A stretch of DNA of 64,000 bases, from positions 62,001 to 126,000 of the forward strand of contig JAFZOL010000005.1 in assembly GCA_017550625.1 (NCBI GenBank). The letters are read 5' to 3'. The translations under genes and the position numbers were made by a program. This document shows positions 51,129 to 58,091 of the stretch, piece by piece (position 1 is the stretch's first letter; each line of letters begins with the position of its first letter). A model generated the notes under the pieces. The model searched no databases, was not told where the DNA came from, and worked only from the letters and a program-made list of their open reading frames with translations. Origin of the DNA: Clostridia bacterium (GTDB lineage Bacteria > Bacillota > Clostridia > Oscillospirales > Acutalibacteraceae).

Positions 51129-52208
51129 TCAGCACACCTCTGCCGCGAACACGTAGGGGCAATATGCCACGGGCGACGCGAGCGGGCGGGCGGTCAGACG
51201 GATCTTGCGGATGTCGTTCTCCTGGTCGACCACAAGCTTCGGCACGCGCTTTCCGGCGATGGTCGAAAACTTGTCGTCGCCGAAGTTGATCTGCGTCACC
51301 GCGCCATACAGCAGGTGTCCGCAGTTCGGGGCCGTGACCAGCGCCGCGTCGACCGGGAAGAAGGGCTTGGTCTCCTCGTCTTCGTCCACGTACGTCTCGT
51401 TCACAACGAAGACATTGAGCTCGTTGCCGAGGAAGTTGAGCTTCCCGGCGTAAACGATACCCGGGTATTTGATCGCTTCTCGCACGCTGCCGACGTCCAC
51501 GCCGGAATCCTTTTTCAGCAGACTCACGATCGTCTCGTCGGAAAGCAGCGCGTCATAGGCGTCAGGGCCCAGCAGCAGATCCTCGGCGGGCAGACCTCTG
51601 GTCGTCAGCATGTCGCACATGGCCTTCACGTCGCCGCGGATATTCGCGCCTACCTCGCCCCACTTTTTGTCCTGCGCGACGGTGTAGGTGTGGTCGCTCG
51701 TCGACTCGTAAAAGCGCACGTATTTCACGTCGCCCTTCTGCTCGCCGTCGATGTATGTCTGCATGGTGCAGGCGTTGTTGATCATGACCTGCACGGCCAT
51801 CCATTCTTCGCGGCGCGTGATGGCCTCGTCGAGCTCGGTCAGATCCTTGAGCTGCATTCTCGCGGCCCTCTGCGCGGGGGTCAGGTTGGAATACAGCGCC
51901 TCGCCGAAGCCGCGCTTATTGAGCTCGTCGGCGTAAAGGACTCTCGACGGCGCGACTCTGGCCGGGCGATAAGCCCGAATCGAAAAGCCGAGGCGGTCGA
52001 TCGGGATGTCGCCGACGCGGTCGGAAACAAAGGCAGCCATCTTGCGGTTGCCCTTCTGGTACTCGGTCAGCACCTCGTCGGTCGTAAAAATATCTCCCTC
52101 GCCGGTCGGAAAATACCGGTCGCGGAAAAACGTCTGCCTCGGGACGATCTCCTCGGTCATCGCGATCAGACTGTTGGTGCTCAAAAGATTGATCATAGGA
52201 TCAGCCAT
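51129..52208 (-). CDS. Major capsid protein (lambda gpE family)
   Basis: 359 residues. It contains IVPRQTFFRDRYFPTGEGDIFTTDEVLTEYQKGNRKMAAFV, LGFSIRAYRPARV, and RREEWMAVQVMINNACTM, characteristic of the major capsid protein E family (HK97 fold). It follows decoration and fibre genes. The 80 bases after it contain no gene. Confidence 0.94.
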   Translation of the reverse strand: MADPMINLLSTNSLIAMTEEIVPRQTFFRDRYFPTGEGDIFTTDEVLTEYQKGNRKMAAFVSDRVGDIPIDRLGFSIRAYRPARVAPSRVLYADELNKRGFGEALYSNLTPAQRAARMQLKDLTELDEAITRREEWMAVQVMINNACTMQTYIDGEQKGDVKYVRFYESTSDHTYTVAQDKKWGEVGANIRGDVKAMCDMLTTRGLPAEDLLLGPDAYDALLSDETIVSLLKKDSGVDVGSVREAIKYPGIVYAGKLNFLGNELNVFVVNETYVDEDEETKPFFPVDAALVTAPNCGHLLYGAVTQINFGDDKFSTIAGKRVPKLVVDQENDIRKIRLTARPLASPVAYCPYVFAAEVC

Positions 52209-52224
52209 TTCGTTTTTTCCCTCC

Positions 52225-52812
52225 TTATTTTTCCTGATAAATGGTAATGGTCAAAAAGGCGTCCTTCGTGGTCGTATAGAGATAGGTGTAGCTCCCGTTC
52301 CCGGCGCTCGTCGCGCGGAACAGATAGCCGTCCTCCTCGTTTTCATCGACCGTCAGTTCCTCCCCGGGCGTCACGTTGCGCGTCAGCGTCCCGCCGGTCC
52401 CTTTGGTCAGCGGGATCTCGGCGGAATTGAGATAGAGCGCCTTCTCGCTGCCGATCGCCGCCGAGATCGCAGTGTACTGCTGTTCGGTCAGCGTCCCGGA
52501 ATAGGTATAATCCAACGCGCCCTCCGCTGATTTCTGCGCTTCGCCAAGCGTGAGCTCCAGCACGGCAACGAGCTCGGGAGGCGTTTCTTCTCCGGGCTCA
52601 CCGCCGGGTTCACTGCCGGGTTCACCGCCGGGCTCATTGCCGGGTTCATTGCCCGAAGCGCCGCCGGAAACGGACTCCTTCACAAAATGCTCGAGGTTCG
52701 TTTTCGGCCGGATGTCCCGCCCGAGAAGGATCCCCTCCATCCGGGTTTTCGGCCTTACGTCCGTATCGCCCGCAATGATCGCCGCAAGCCTTGTTTTCGG
52801 CTTTATCGCCAT
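52225..52812 (-). CDS. Head fibre-like protein with Gly-Glu-Pro repeats
   Basis: 195 residues. The N-terminus has three similar units (KPKTRLAAIIAGD, RPKTRMEGILLGRD, RPKTNLEHFV), a Gly-x-Glu-Pro repeat linker of about 25 residues (residues 52-76), and a C-terminal beta domain (YTYSGTLTEQQYTAISAAIG, FLTITIYQE). A head fibre or decoration role is suggested by its place between decoration protein and capsid. Confidence 0.7.
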   Translation of the reverse strand: MAIKPKTRLAAIIAGDTDVRPKTRMEGILLGRDIRPKTNLEHFVKESVSGGASGNEPGNEPGGEPGSEPGGEPGEETPPELVAVLELTLGEAQKSAEGALDYTYSGTLTEQQYTAISAAIGSEKALYLNSAEIPLTKGTGGTLTRNVTPGEELTVDENEEDGYLFRATSAGNGSYTYLYTTTKDAFLTITIYQEK

Positions 52813-52825
52813 CGTCTCACTCCTC

Positions 52826-53212
52826 TCAGCCGCATTTCTGCGCGGCCTTGAAATACAGTCCGGCGACTCTCAGCCCGAGCAGATCGCCCTCGTCGACCTC
52901 GTTCTCGATCAGGCTGCTGCCGTTGGCGTTATACACCTTTCCGGGCTCAAAGCAGCCCGCGGTGTAAACGCTCACAGCCGCCGCGGCGTCATAGGTCACG
53001 TCGTCGCAAAGGATCACGCAGCTCTCGTCCAGCGCGTCGGCGGCGCAGGGAATGTATCCGTCTTCGTCTTTGACCAGCAGAGCGCCTCTTTTCAGCGACG
53101 TTTCCGCTTCCGGTGCCGCCAGCGTCACGCCGCGCACCGTAACGGCGGGGTTCACGTCGGTGATCAGCCCGTCGAACTCCTTTTCGCCGAGATACCTGTT
53201 CAGTTCCTCCAT
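52826..53212 (-). CDS. Head decoration protein (lambda gpD-like)
   Basis: 128 residues with VRGVTLAAPEAETSLKRGALLVKDEDG, YDAAAAVSVYTAGCFEPGKV and LRVAGLYFK, typical of lambda D-type decoration proteins that stabilise expanded capsids. It lies directly after the protease-scaffold gene, as in lambda C-Nu3-D-E. Confidence 0.85.
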   Translation of the reverse strand: MEELNRYLGEKEFDGLITDVNPAVTVRGVTLAAPEAETSLKRGALLVKDEDGYIPCAADALDESCVILCDDVTYDAAAAVSVYTAGCFEPGKVYNANGSSLIENEVDEGDLLGLRVAGLYFKAAQKCG

Positions 53213-53231
53213 GTTGTTGCTACCTCCTTTC

Positions 53232-53642
53232 TCATTTCAGCAGAGCCTTGATCGCGCTCCGCGTGTCTTCCAGCTCCTCGTCCGAGGTCTTCGCGTGGGG
53301 CTCCTCCGGCTCGTTCGCGGCCGCGCCGACCTTTTCGGTCTCGGCGGCGTCCTTCTGCAGCGCCGTCAAAAACGACGCGCCGGTCTTCGCTGCTTTCTTC
53401 GCGGCCTCAAAGGCCATCTTTTCGGCGGTCAGGGGGGTCGCGCCGTATTTTGCCTCGCGCACCTCGTCCGCGCCGAACAGATGGGCGATCTCGTCGATCC
53501 CCTGAATGCGTTCCCGTTCCGCGTCTGCTGCCGTCCTCGCGGCGACCTCGGTTTCTGCCCGCAGCGCGTCGCGCACGTCGGCCTCCACCTGTGCGGCCAG
53601 CGCCGGGTTTTCTTCCCTCAGTTCAGTGAGGTTGGTTGCCAT
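53232..53642 (-). CDS. Nested scaffold protein, internal start in the protease gene
   Basis: 136 residues, same frame as the protease C-terminus. AAGGAGG (53656-53650) lies seven bases before ATG 53642, an ideal start. The product (MATNLTELREENPALAAQVEADVRDAL and onward, ending SAIKALLK) is helical and charged as expected for a scaffold. Lambda makes Nu3 from gene C in the same way. Confidence 0.75.
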   Translation of the reverse strand: MATNLTELREENPALAAQVEADVRDALRAETEVAARTAADAERERIQGIDEIAHLFGADEVREAKYGATPLTAEKMAFEAAKKAAKTGASFLTALQKDAAETEKVGAAANEPEEPHAKTSDEELEDTRSAIKALLK

Positions 53643-54533
53643 TTGGGTTCCTCCTTCTTTTCTGCCGCTCTGCGGCTTGTTGTCTATATCAACCGATCCG
53701 GTCAATATGCTTTTTTTTCGGCCCGTTCTGCGCGCCTCTCGGTTTTCGCTCGGCTGCACGCTTCCATCGCCGTTCGTGATCGGGTTTTCCGGATTCGCCG
53801 CCGCAGGCGGCTGAATTTCGATCCCCTCCGGCAGCGCCGCGCCCTTCGGCAGGGCTACGCGCCGGCCGTTTACGACCAGCGCCGATCTGTCGGCGCTCGC
53901 GGCAATGGCAAGTCCCTCTCCGTCCAGGAGCCGGTCCGCAAAGCCCTTGTCTACGGCCTCGCGCCCGGTCATGTAGGTCGTGTCGCCCATCATGTGCGTG
54001 ATCACGGTCGCGGACAGCCCCGTTTTCCGGGTATAAACCGCCGCCTGCGCCTTGTCGTACGCGTCGTTCGCGTCGGCGGCAGCCCTGAGATCGTCGGCGT
54101 TGAACGCGCCCCAGATGTAGCTCCAGCATTTGTGGATCATCACAAGCGACGCGGGGTAGATCTCCACCTTGTCTGCGGCGCACATGATAAGGCTCCCGCC
54201 CGAGGCTGCCAGCCCGTCCACAACGCAGGAAATCGAAACGCCCTTCCCGGCGTATTCCCGCAGGCGGTTGTGGATCGTCAGCGCTACGCCCGCGTCCCCG
54301 CCGACCGAGTTGATCCGCAGCTTCACCGCCTTTGCGCCCGCCTGCACGGCGGTCTCCAGATCCTTCAGGATCTCGCTCTGCACAATGTATTCGCCGGGCA
54401 GCTCCTCGTCGCTCCAAAAATCCCGGGGGCGCGTTTCCACGATCTCCCCGTAAAGCGTCAGCTCCACCGCTTCGTCGGCGGCTCTGGCGCGGTAGCCCGA
54501 GCGCGTCGGAAAATCGGCTCGAATCACAGACAT
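53232..54533 (-). CDS. Head maturation protease with C-terminal scaffold (S49/ClpP type)
   Basis: 433 residues from ATG 54533, seven bases after GGGAG. Residues about 15-215 are a ClpP/SppA-like serine protease: INSVGGDAGVALTIHNRL, GLAASGGSLIMCAADKV (Ser in ASGGS) and MIHKCW (His-containing). A linker of about 80 residues leads to a Glu/Ala-rich helical C-terminal region that starts at Met298 with its own ribosome binding site. This parallels lambda gene C with nested Nu3. Confidence 0.92.
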   Translation of the reverse strand: MSVIRADFPTRSGYRARAADEAVELTLYGEIVETRPRDFWSDEELPGEYIVQSEILKDLETAVQAGAKAVKLRINSVGGDAGVALTIHNRLREYAGKGVSISCVVDGLAASGGSLIMCAADKVEIYPASLVMIHKCWSYIWGAFNADDLRAAADANDAYDKAQAAVYTRKTGLSATVITHMMGDTTYMTGREAVDKGFADRLLDGEGLAIAASADRSALVVNGRRVALPKGAALPEGIEIQPPAAANPENPITNGDGSVQPSENREARRTGRKKSILTGSVDIDNKPQSGRKEGGTQMATNLTELREENPALAAQVEADVRDALRAETEVAARTAADAERERIQGIDEIAHLFGADEVREAKYGATPLTAEKMAFEAAKKAAKTGASFLTALQKDAAETEKVGAAANEPEEPHAKTSDEELEDTRSAIKALLK

Positions 54534-54534
54534 A

Positions 54535-54780
54535 TCATTTCTCCCTTCTTTCGTCTTTTTTTTCCTGCTTATCCTGATACACCCGCCCGGTTTTTCTCTC
54601 CCGCACCTTGAGCGGCAGAAGGGAAACAAACCCGGCAAGCGTCAAAATATCATGAAAAATACGAAGGAGCAGTCCGGCGCGTCTGTTCGCGGTCTGCTCC
54701 TCGAGCTCGATGTTGCGTATCGCTTCAAACGCCGTCGGGTCGCAGTACCCCTCAGCGTTGAACCGCTCGTCATACTTCAC
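54535..54780 (-). CDS. Small phage protein
   Basis: 81 residues from a GTG after GGGGAG. A charged N-terminus (MKYDERFNAEGYCDPTAFEAI) precedes a moderately hydrophobic middle (LLLRIFHDILTLAGFVSLLPL) and a very basic/acidic tail (KQEKKDERREK). It ends one base from the protease start, so it is part of the same operon. Function unknown; a membrane-associated role is possible. Confidence 0.6.
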   Translation of the reverse strand: MKYDERFNAEGYCDPTAFEAIRNIELEEQTANRRAGLLLRIFHDILTLAGFVSLLPLKVRERKTGRVYQDKQEKKDERREK

Positions 54781-54808
54781 GCTCTCATCTCCCCGAAAAT
54801 AAAGTTAC

Positions 54809-54867
54809 AACAAATATAAAAATATTTGTTGATATGTGTTGACAAATATAAAAATATGTGTTAATAT
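54809..54867 (+). promoter_or_regulatory. HicAB promoter with a duplicated palindromic operator
   Basis: TTGACA (54839-54844), 17 bases, TAATAT (54862-54867). A 22-base inverted repeat (54809-54817 with 54822-54830, core ACAAATAT) is followed by a second near-copy (54842-54862) between and over the promoter elements, 32 bases downstream. HicB-type antitoxins bind such sites to repress their own operon. Confidence 0.75.
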
Positions 54868-54940
54868 ATTACCGGTGCAAGGCACAAAGCCTGTATAAGT
54901 ACTGTGCAGCGCACGTATAATCATTAAAGGAGGAAACTCC

Positions 54941-55135
54941 ATGAAGAGTTATTCTTCCAATGAGGTCATCAAGATGCTCAAAGCAGACGGATGGGTCCTT
55001 GATCGGGTCACCGGTAGCCATCACCATTTCAAACATCCGCAGAAAAAGGGGATCGTTACTGTTCCACACCCGAAAAAGGACCTCCCGCCCAAAACGCTGA
55101 AAAGCATTGAGACCCAATCGGGGCTTGTCTTCTGA
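54941..55135 (+). CDS. hicA: HicA-family mRNA interferase toxin
   Basis: 64 residues with a strong AAAGGAGG (54926-54933). SSNEVIKMLKADGWVLDRVTGSHHHFKHP is the double-stranded-RNA-binding-like fold of HicA, with the catalytic His in GSHHHF, and VTVPHPKKDLPPKTLKSIETQSGL completes the family pattern. It cleaves mRNA when not bound by HicB. It runs opposite to all surrounding phage genes. Confidence 0.95.
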   Translation: MKSYSSNEVIKMLKADGWVLDRVTGSHHHFKHPQKKGIVTVPHPKKDLPPKTLKSIETQSGLVF

Positions 55136-55184
55136 CAAGTCCCGCCCCTCCGGGGGCAATCAGAGAAGGAGTGAAAAATGGAAA

Positions 55185-55595
55185 ATGGAAAGGTCGAAGC
55201 CCACAAATTATTGTTTTCCCGCAGTATTAACTTTTGAAGACGGTTATGAGATCGCCGTCACCTTTCCCGATCTGCCCGGCTGTACGACATGCGGCGAAAC
55301 CGAAGTCGACGCATTGAAGCAGGCAACGGAAGCGCTCGGCGGTCACCTGTGGAGTATGGAAGAAAATCACGAAGAGATCCCCGCACCCACGCCGTTGCAG
55401 GATGTCGAACACGACGAAAACGAATCTGTTATACTTGTGAATGTGTATATGCCTTCCGTCCGGCTTGCGGAGGTCAACAGAGCGGTGAACCGCACGGTAA
55501 CGCTTCCGGCATGGCTTAACGCAATGGCACAGGAAAAAAAGATCAATTTTTCACAGATTCTGCAAGATGCGCTTCGAGCACAATTGAACTGCTGA
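55185..55595 (+). CDS. hicB: HicB-family antitoxin
   Basis: 136 residues from ATG 55185. CFPAVLTFEDGYEIAVTFPDLPGCTTCGETEVDALKQATEAL is the partial-RNase-H-like HicB fold, and TVTLPAWLNAMAQEKKINFSQILQDAL is a ribbon-helix-helix DNA-binding end. The best-spaced ATG after AAGGAG (55166-55171) is at 55178 but opens another frame of only 19 codons; the two ATGs lie in a direct repeat AAATGGA AAATGGA. The spacing to 55185 is a long 13 bases. Confidence 0.92.
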   Translation: MERSKPTNYCFPAVLTFEDGYEIAVTFPDLPGCTTCGETEVDALKQATEALGGHLWSMEENHEEIPAPTPLQDVEHDENESVILVNVYMPSVRLAEVNRAVNRTVTLPAWLNAMAQEKKINFSQILQDALRAQLNC

Positions 55596-55670
55596 AAGCA
55601 TCAGATCCTATATCCAGTGAAACATAAAAAAGATCAAAGTCATAAGTAAAACAAAATTACAATTCACCCG

Positions 55671-55705
55671 CAAAACAGCCTCCTTTCAGGGGCTGTTTTG
55701 TTTTA
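55671..55705 (+). terminator. Terminator of hicAB
   Basis: CAAAACAGCC (55671-55680) pairs with GGCTGTTTTG (55691-55700), followed by TTTTA. It may also act on leftward transcripts, which end their connector gene here. Confidence 0.85.
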
Positions 55706-55957
55706 CCCGTTCACGATCACGCCGAAGGCCTTGCGCGGGCGCCGTCCGTTCAATATCGCCTCATACTCCGCTTTTTTCAAAAGCGCGTCCTCGATCTCTT
55801 TACCGAGATTATCCAGATCGAACCGGGTCAGGCTCCGGTCGCCGATGGTGTAGCTCTTCACGCCGCCCTGCACGAGCTGCAGCTTCGCCTTCGTCAGTTC
55901 CGCGATCAGCGCGGTGTAATATTCCACCATGTTTTTTGCGTCCTGCTTTGTTATCAT
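55703..55957 (-). CDS. gpW/DUF6148-like head-tail connector
   Basis: 84 residues from ATG 55957 after AGGAG; longer starts lack good sites. GGVKSYTIGDRSLTRFDLDNLGKEIEDALLKK and GRRPRKAFGVIVNG are typical of DUF6148/gpW-like head-tail joining proteins, which in lambda-like phages lie between terminase and portal. Here the portal is 6 kb away and HicAB is inserted directly downstream. Confidence 0.8.
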   Translation of the reverse strand: MITKQDAKNMVEYYTALIAELTKAKLQLVQGGVKSYTIGDRSLTRFDLDNLGKEIEDALLKKAEYEAILNGRRPRKAFGVIVNG

Positions 55958-56005
55958 AACAGCGCTCCTATTGTTCATTATTTCTTCTTTTTTTTGCAAT
56001 CTCGA

Positions 56006-56025
56006 TATAACAGAAGGTTGTTATA
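56006..56025. promoter_or_regulatory. Inverted repeat in the divergent region
   Basis: TATAACA (56006-56012), six bases, TGTTATA (56019-56025), a perfect palindrome between a leftward connector gene and a rightward small gene. TATACT (56022-56027) overlapping its right arm could be a -10 element. It is a good operator candidate. Confidence 0.5.
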
Positions 56026-56105
56026 CTAAAAAAGTAATTGCATCAGTCGGTTTTCCCTTTCTGTTGCCATTTCGCGTGGATTTCCAATAGAAAGGAGAAA
56101 TCAAC

Positions 56106-56186
56106 ATGGAAAGATTTGAGGACTCTGTTTTATGCATCATCCTTTTAATCTTGGTCCTTGTGGTTTTCAAGGTCATGGTCGGCTGA
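56106..56186 (+). CDS. 26-residue hydrophobic peptide, type I toxin-like
   Basis: AAAGGAG (56091-56097) is eight bases before the ATG. MERFEDSV is followed by a membrane stretch CIILLILVLVVF and a short KVMVG tail. A strong terminator follows seven bases after the stop. Size, charge pattern, isolated rightward orientation in the prophage and compact transcription unit are those of Fst/TxpA/BsrG-like toxins. No antisense RNA is proven; a start for one is not evident. Confidence 0.6.
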   Translation: MERFEDSVLCIILLILVLVVFKVMVG

Positions 56187-56192
56187 AGCAAA

Positions 56193-56231
56193 AACCTGTC
56201 GTGCACATTACTGTGCACGGCGGTTTTTTTT
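56193..56231 (+). terminator. Terminator of the small hydrophobic peptide gene
   Basis: CGTGCACA (56200-56207) pairs with TGTGCACG (56212-56219), extended by ACC/GGT and followed by eight T residues. The 197 bases to the next gene (56232-56428) hold no gene I can support. Confidence 0.85.
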
Positions 56232-56428
56232 CCGAATCGGTTCCTTCCGCGCCGGTTGAAACCAGGCAAAGTCTCACATATCTCAATCGGCGCGGCAGGA
56301 GTTACCGGGCGCACGATTCACAAATGCACCCGCGGCGATTCACCGTTATTTGTTCTCAGCCTATGATTCAAAAGGATTTCCTCCTTTTTTACGGTGAGTC
56401 CCCGCCGATGTATCTGCTTTCGCGCCGC

Positions 56429-56647
56429 TCACTCCGCTGTCTGCCTGGCAGCGGAGCGCACCCGCATGTTTAGCGCCGCTTCCGCTGTTTTCAGGCTGTC
56501 GGTCTCAAAGTCGACCCCCAGAATCCCGTCTCCTTTTTCCCGGTCAAGCACGAAATACCGGCAGCTCCAAAAGCGTTCCTCTTTCGCTTCCTCATTCCGT
56601 CCGGCAATGGCGAACCGCCCGTCGGCGGTCGTTTTCAGGATCTTCAT
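56429..56647 (-). CDS. Hypothetical phage protein
   Basis: 72 residues. Beta-strand-rich N-terminus (MKILKTTADGRFAIAGRNEEAKEERFW) and a helix with KTAEAALNMRVRSA. It overlaps the upstream zinc-ribbon gene by four bases (ATGA), supporting real translation. No family recognised. Confidence 0.55.
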   Translation of the reverse strand: MKILKTTADGRFAIAGRNEEAKEERFWSCRYFVLDREKGDGILGVDFETDSLKTAEAALNMRVRSAARQTAE

Positions 56648-57000
56648 TCCTCGTCCTCCCCGTTTATCCCGCAGGCTTCACAGGGGAGGCTTCCGTCTGC
56701 AAGCGGCTCTTTCGGACCGGCCGCCGAATCGTCGGCTGGGCGCGTGATCCCGCAGGGAGAACAGGCATAAGACATCTCAGAATCATCGTCAGAGTCATCG
56801 GCGGACATTTCCAACTCTCGCAGGGAGAACAGACATAAGGCACCTATGTCGGCATACGTCTCCCACGCCGCCCGCGCCTCGTCCACGGAGTCAGCGGACG
56901 GCGCCGAGATCCCGCAGGGGATACAGGCGTAATAAACCTCTTTTCTGTCTCTGAGCAGCAACACGGGGTAATTCCCGCATTTCGGGCAAACCGTTCCCAT
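56644..57000 (-). CDS. Zinc-ribbon protein with internal duplication (Lar-like start)
   Basis: 118 residues from ATG 57000, after GAGGGA. It begins MGTVCPKCGNYPVLLLRD and continues to CIPCG, a zinc ribbon, then DEARAAWETY, as in Lar-type restriction-alleviation proteins. Later come SYACSPCGITRP and LPCEACGING, further CxxCGI units. The encoding DNA carries a 21-base unit three times (56751-56771, 56819-56839, 56913-56933), one copy in another frame, so the gene grew by duplication. Function unproven. Confidence 0.6.
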   Translation of the reverse strand: MGTVCPKCGNYPVLLLRDRKEVYYACIPCGISAPSADSVDEARAAWETYADIGALCLFSLRELEMSADDSDDDSEMSYACSPCGITRPADDSAAGPKEPLADGSLPCEACGINGEDEE

Positions 57001-57359
57001 CTTCTGTCCCTCTGTTTCTATCCGTGGCCCGTGATCCGTGATCCGTGGCCAGTGACTCGTCCGCAATACCCTTTTTCATCATGCGCGTCGTCAAACGCGC
57101 CACCTCGGAGCGAAGCGACCCCGCGCAGCGGCTGTTGAAACTTGCCGGTAACTTGCAGAGTGCCCCTCGACTCGTGTCCCCGTATCCCGTGTCCCGTGGT
57201 TCGGTATCGCGGCACACTGTACCTCCTTTTTAATCGCCGGGCTGCGCCCGGCGCACCGATCGCCGAAGGCGGCCTGTCGGCCCTGCCGACTTTTCCCGTG
57301 CGCCCGTGTACCCATGCACCAGTGTTTCCGTGCACCCGTGCGCCCGCCGCCGCAGGCGG
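57001..57359. repeat. Non-coding stretch with degenerate minisatellite
   Basis: No supportable gene. On the leftward strand short units of the type CACGG[GA][AT]C or ACGGGAYACGGG recur in three clusters (about 57018-57060, 57168-57215 and 57295-57350). Frames crossing them translate to monotonous Gly-His-Gly-Ser-Arg-like strings and are rejected as genes. Similar units recur near 60175-60230. Confidence 0.5.
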
Positions 57360-58061
57360 CTATTTCTTCATCGCCATGCGCATACCGTAGGAAATATGCT
57401 TCCGCCCGTTTTTTCGGTCCTCCGCGTCCTGTCGGCAGATTTCGTCGATCCGTTTCCCGGCCGCGCCGTATTTCTCGTGCACCGCGACGCGGATCTCCTC
57501 TGGGGAGCGAACCGCGTCTGTAATCTGCATCCGTCTGCGGTTTTCGTCCTTTCTGACCTCGCGCAGTTTCCGGCAGCGGTAGCACATGGTTGTTTCCCCG
57601 CCGTCCCGCAGTAAGCCTGAGATCAGCGTGCCGCATTCGGAACAGGGGATCTTCTCACGCTTCATGCCGTCCTTCACGACCCTCCGACGTCTGCACTCGG
57701 CGCACAGACCGTCGCCACTATCCTTTTTGACCCGTTTGCCGCAGGCGGCGCAGTGTCGTTTTTCGGGGAGCGCAGCCTTCCGGCGGCAGTCCGCACACAG
57801 CCCATCCTCCCGGGCCTTCAGCGTCCGTTTGCCGCACACCCGGCAAACGCCTGGCTTATGGCGGGCTTGCTCCCGCCGCTCCTTCATGCGGCAGTATCCG
57901 CAAAGGCCGTCCGGCTTTAATACGCGTATCCCGGTCCCGCAGCGCTGGCAGAGCGTCTTTCCCTTCTTTTCGGGGTGCTTTTTGTTTGTCCGGCAATAAC
58001 AGCACAGGCCGTCCCCGTGATCCTTTTTGATCGGCGTTTCACACTTTATGCAGCGTTTCAT
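57360..58061 (-). CDS. Protein of five tandem zinc ribbons
   Basis: 233 residues from ATG 58061, six bases after GGGAG. Five units of the form CxxC-(10-13)-GLCxxCR follow one another: CIKCETPIKKDHGDGLCCYCR, then CQRCG..GLCGYCR, CRVCGKR..GLCADCR, CAACGKR..GLCAECR and CSECG..TMCYRCR. A basic helical C-terminus of about 70 residues ends in KHISYGMRMAMKK. The repeated C4 ribbons suggest nucleic-acid or protein binding. It directly follows the terminase gene. No known family with this architecture comes to mind. Confidence 0.75.
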   Translation of the reverse strand: MKRCIKCETPIKKDHGDGLCCYCRTNKKHPEKKGKTLCQRCGTGIRVLKPDGLCGYCRMKERREQARHKPGVCRVCGKRTLKAREDGLCADCRRKAALPEKRHCAACGKRVKKDSGDGLCAECRRRRVVKDGMKREKIPCSECGTLISGLLRDGGETTMCYRCRKLREVRKDENRRRMQITDAVRSPEEIRVAVHEKYGAAGKRIDEICRQDAEDRKNGRKHISYGMRMAMKK

Positions 58062-58091
58062 CATATTCTCCCACCGGAGCGCGGCTCCGGC

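Noticed and set aside
57018..57636. Leftward frames of 105 and 181 codons downstream of the five-ribbon gene
   Set aside because: They translate short repeats into Gly-His-Gly-Ser-Arg-like strings or overlap the zinc-ribbon gene out of frame; no ribosome binding sites.
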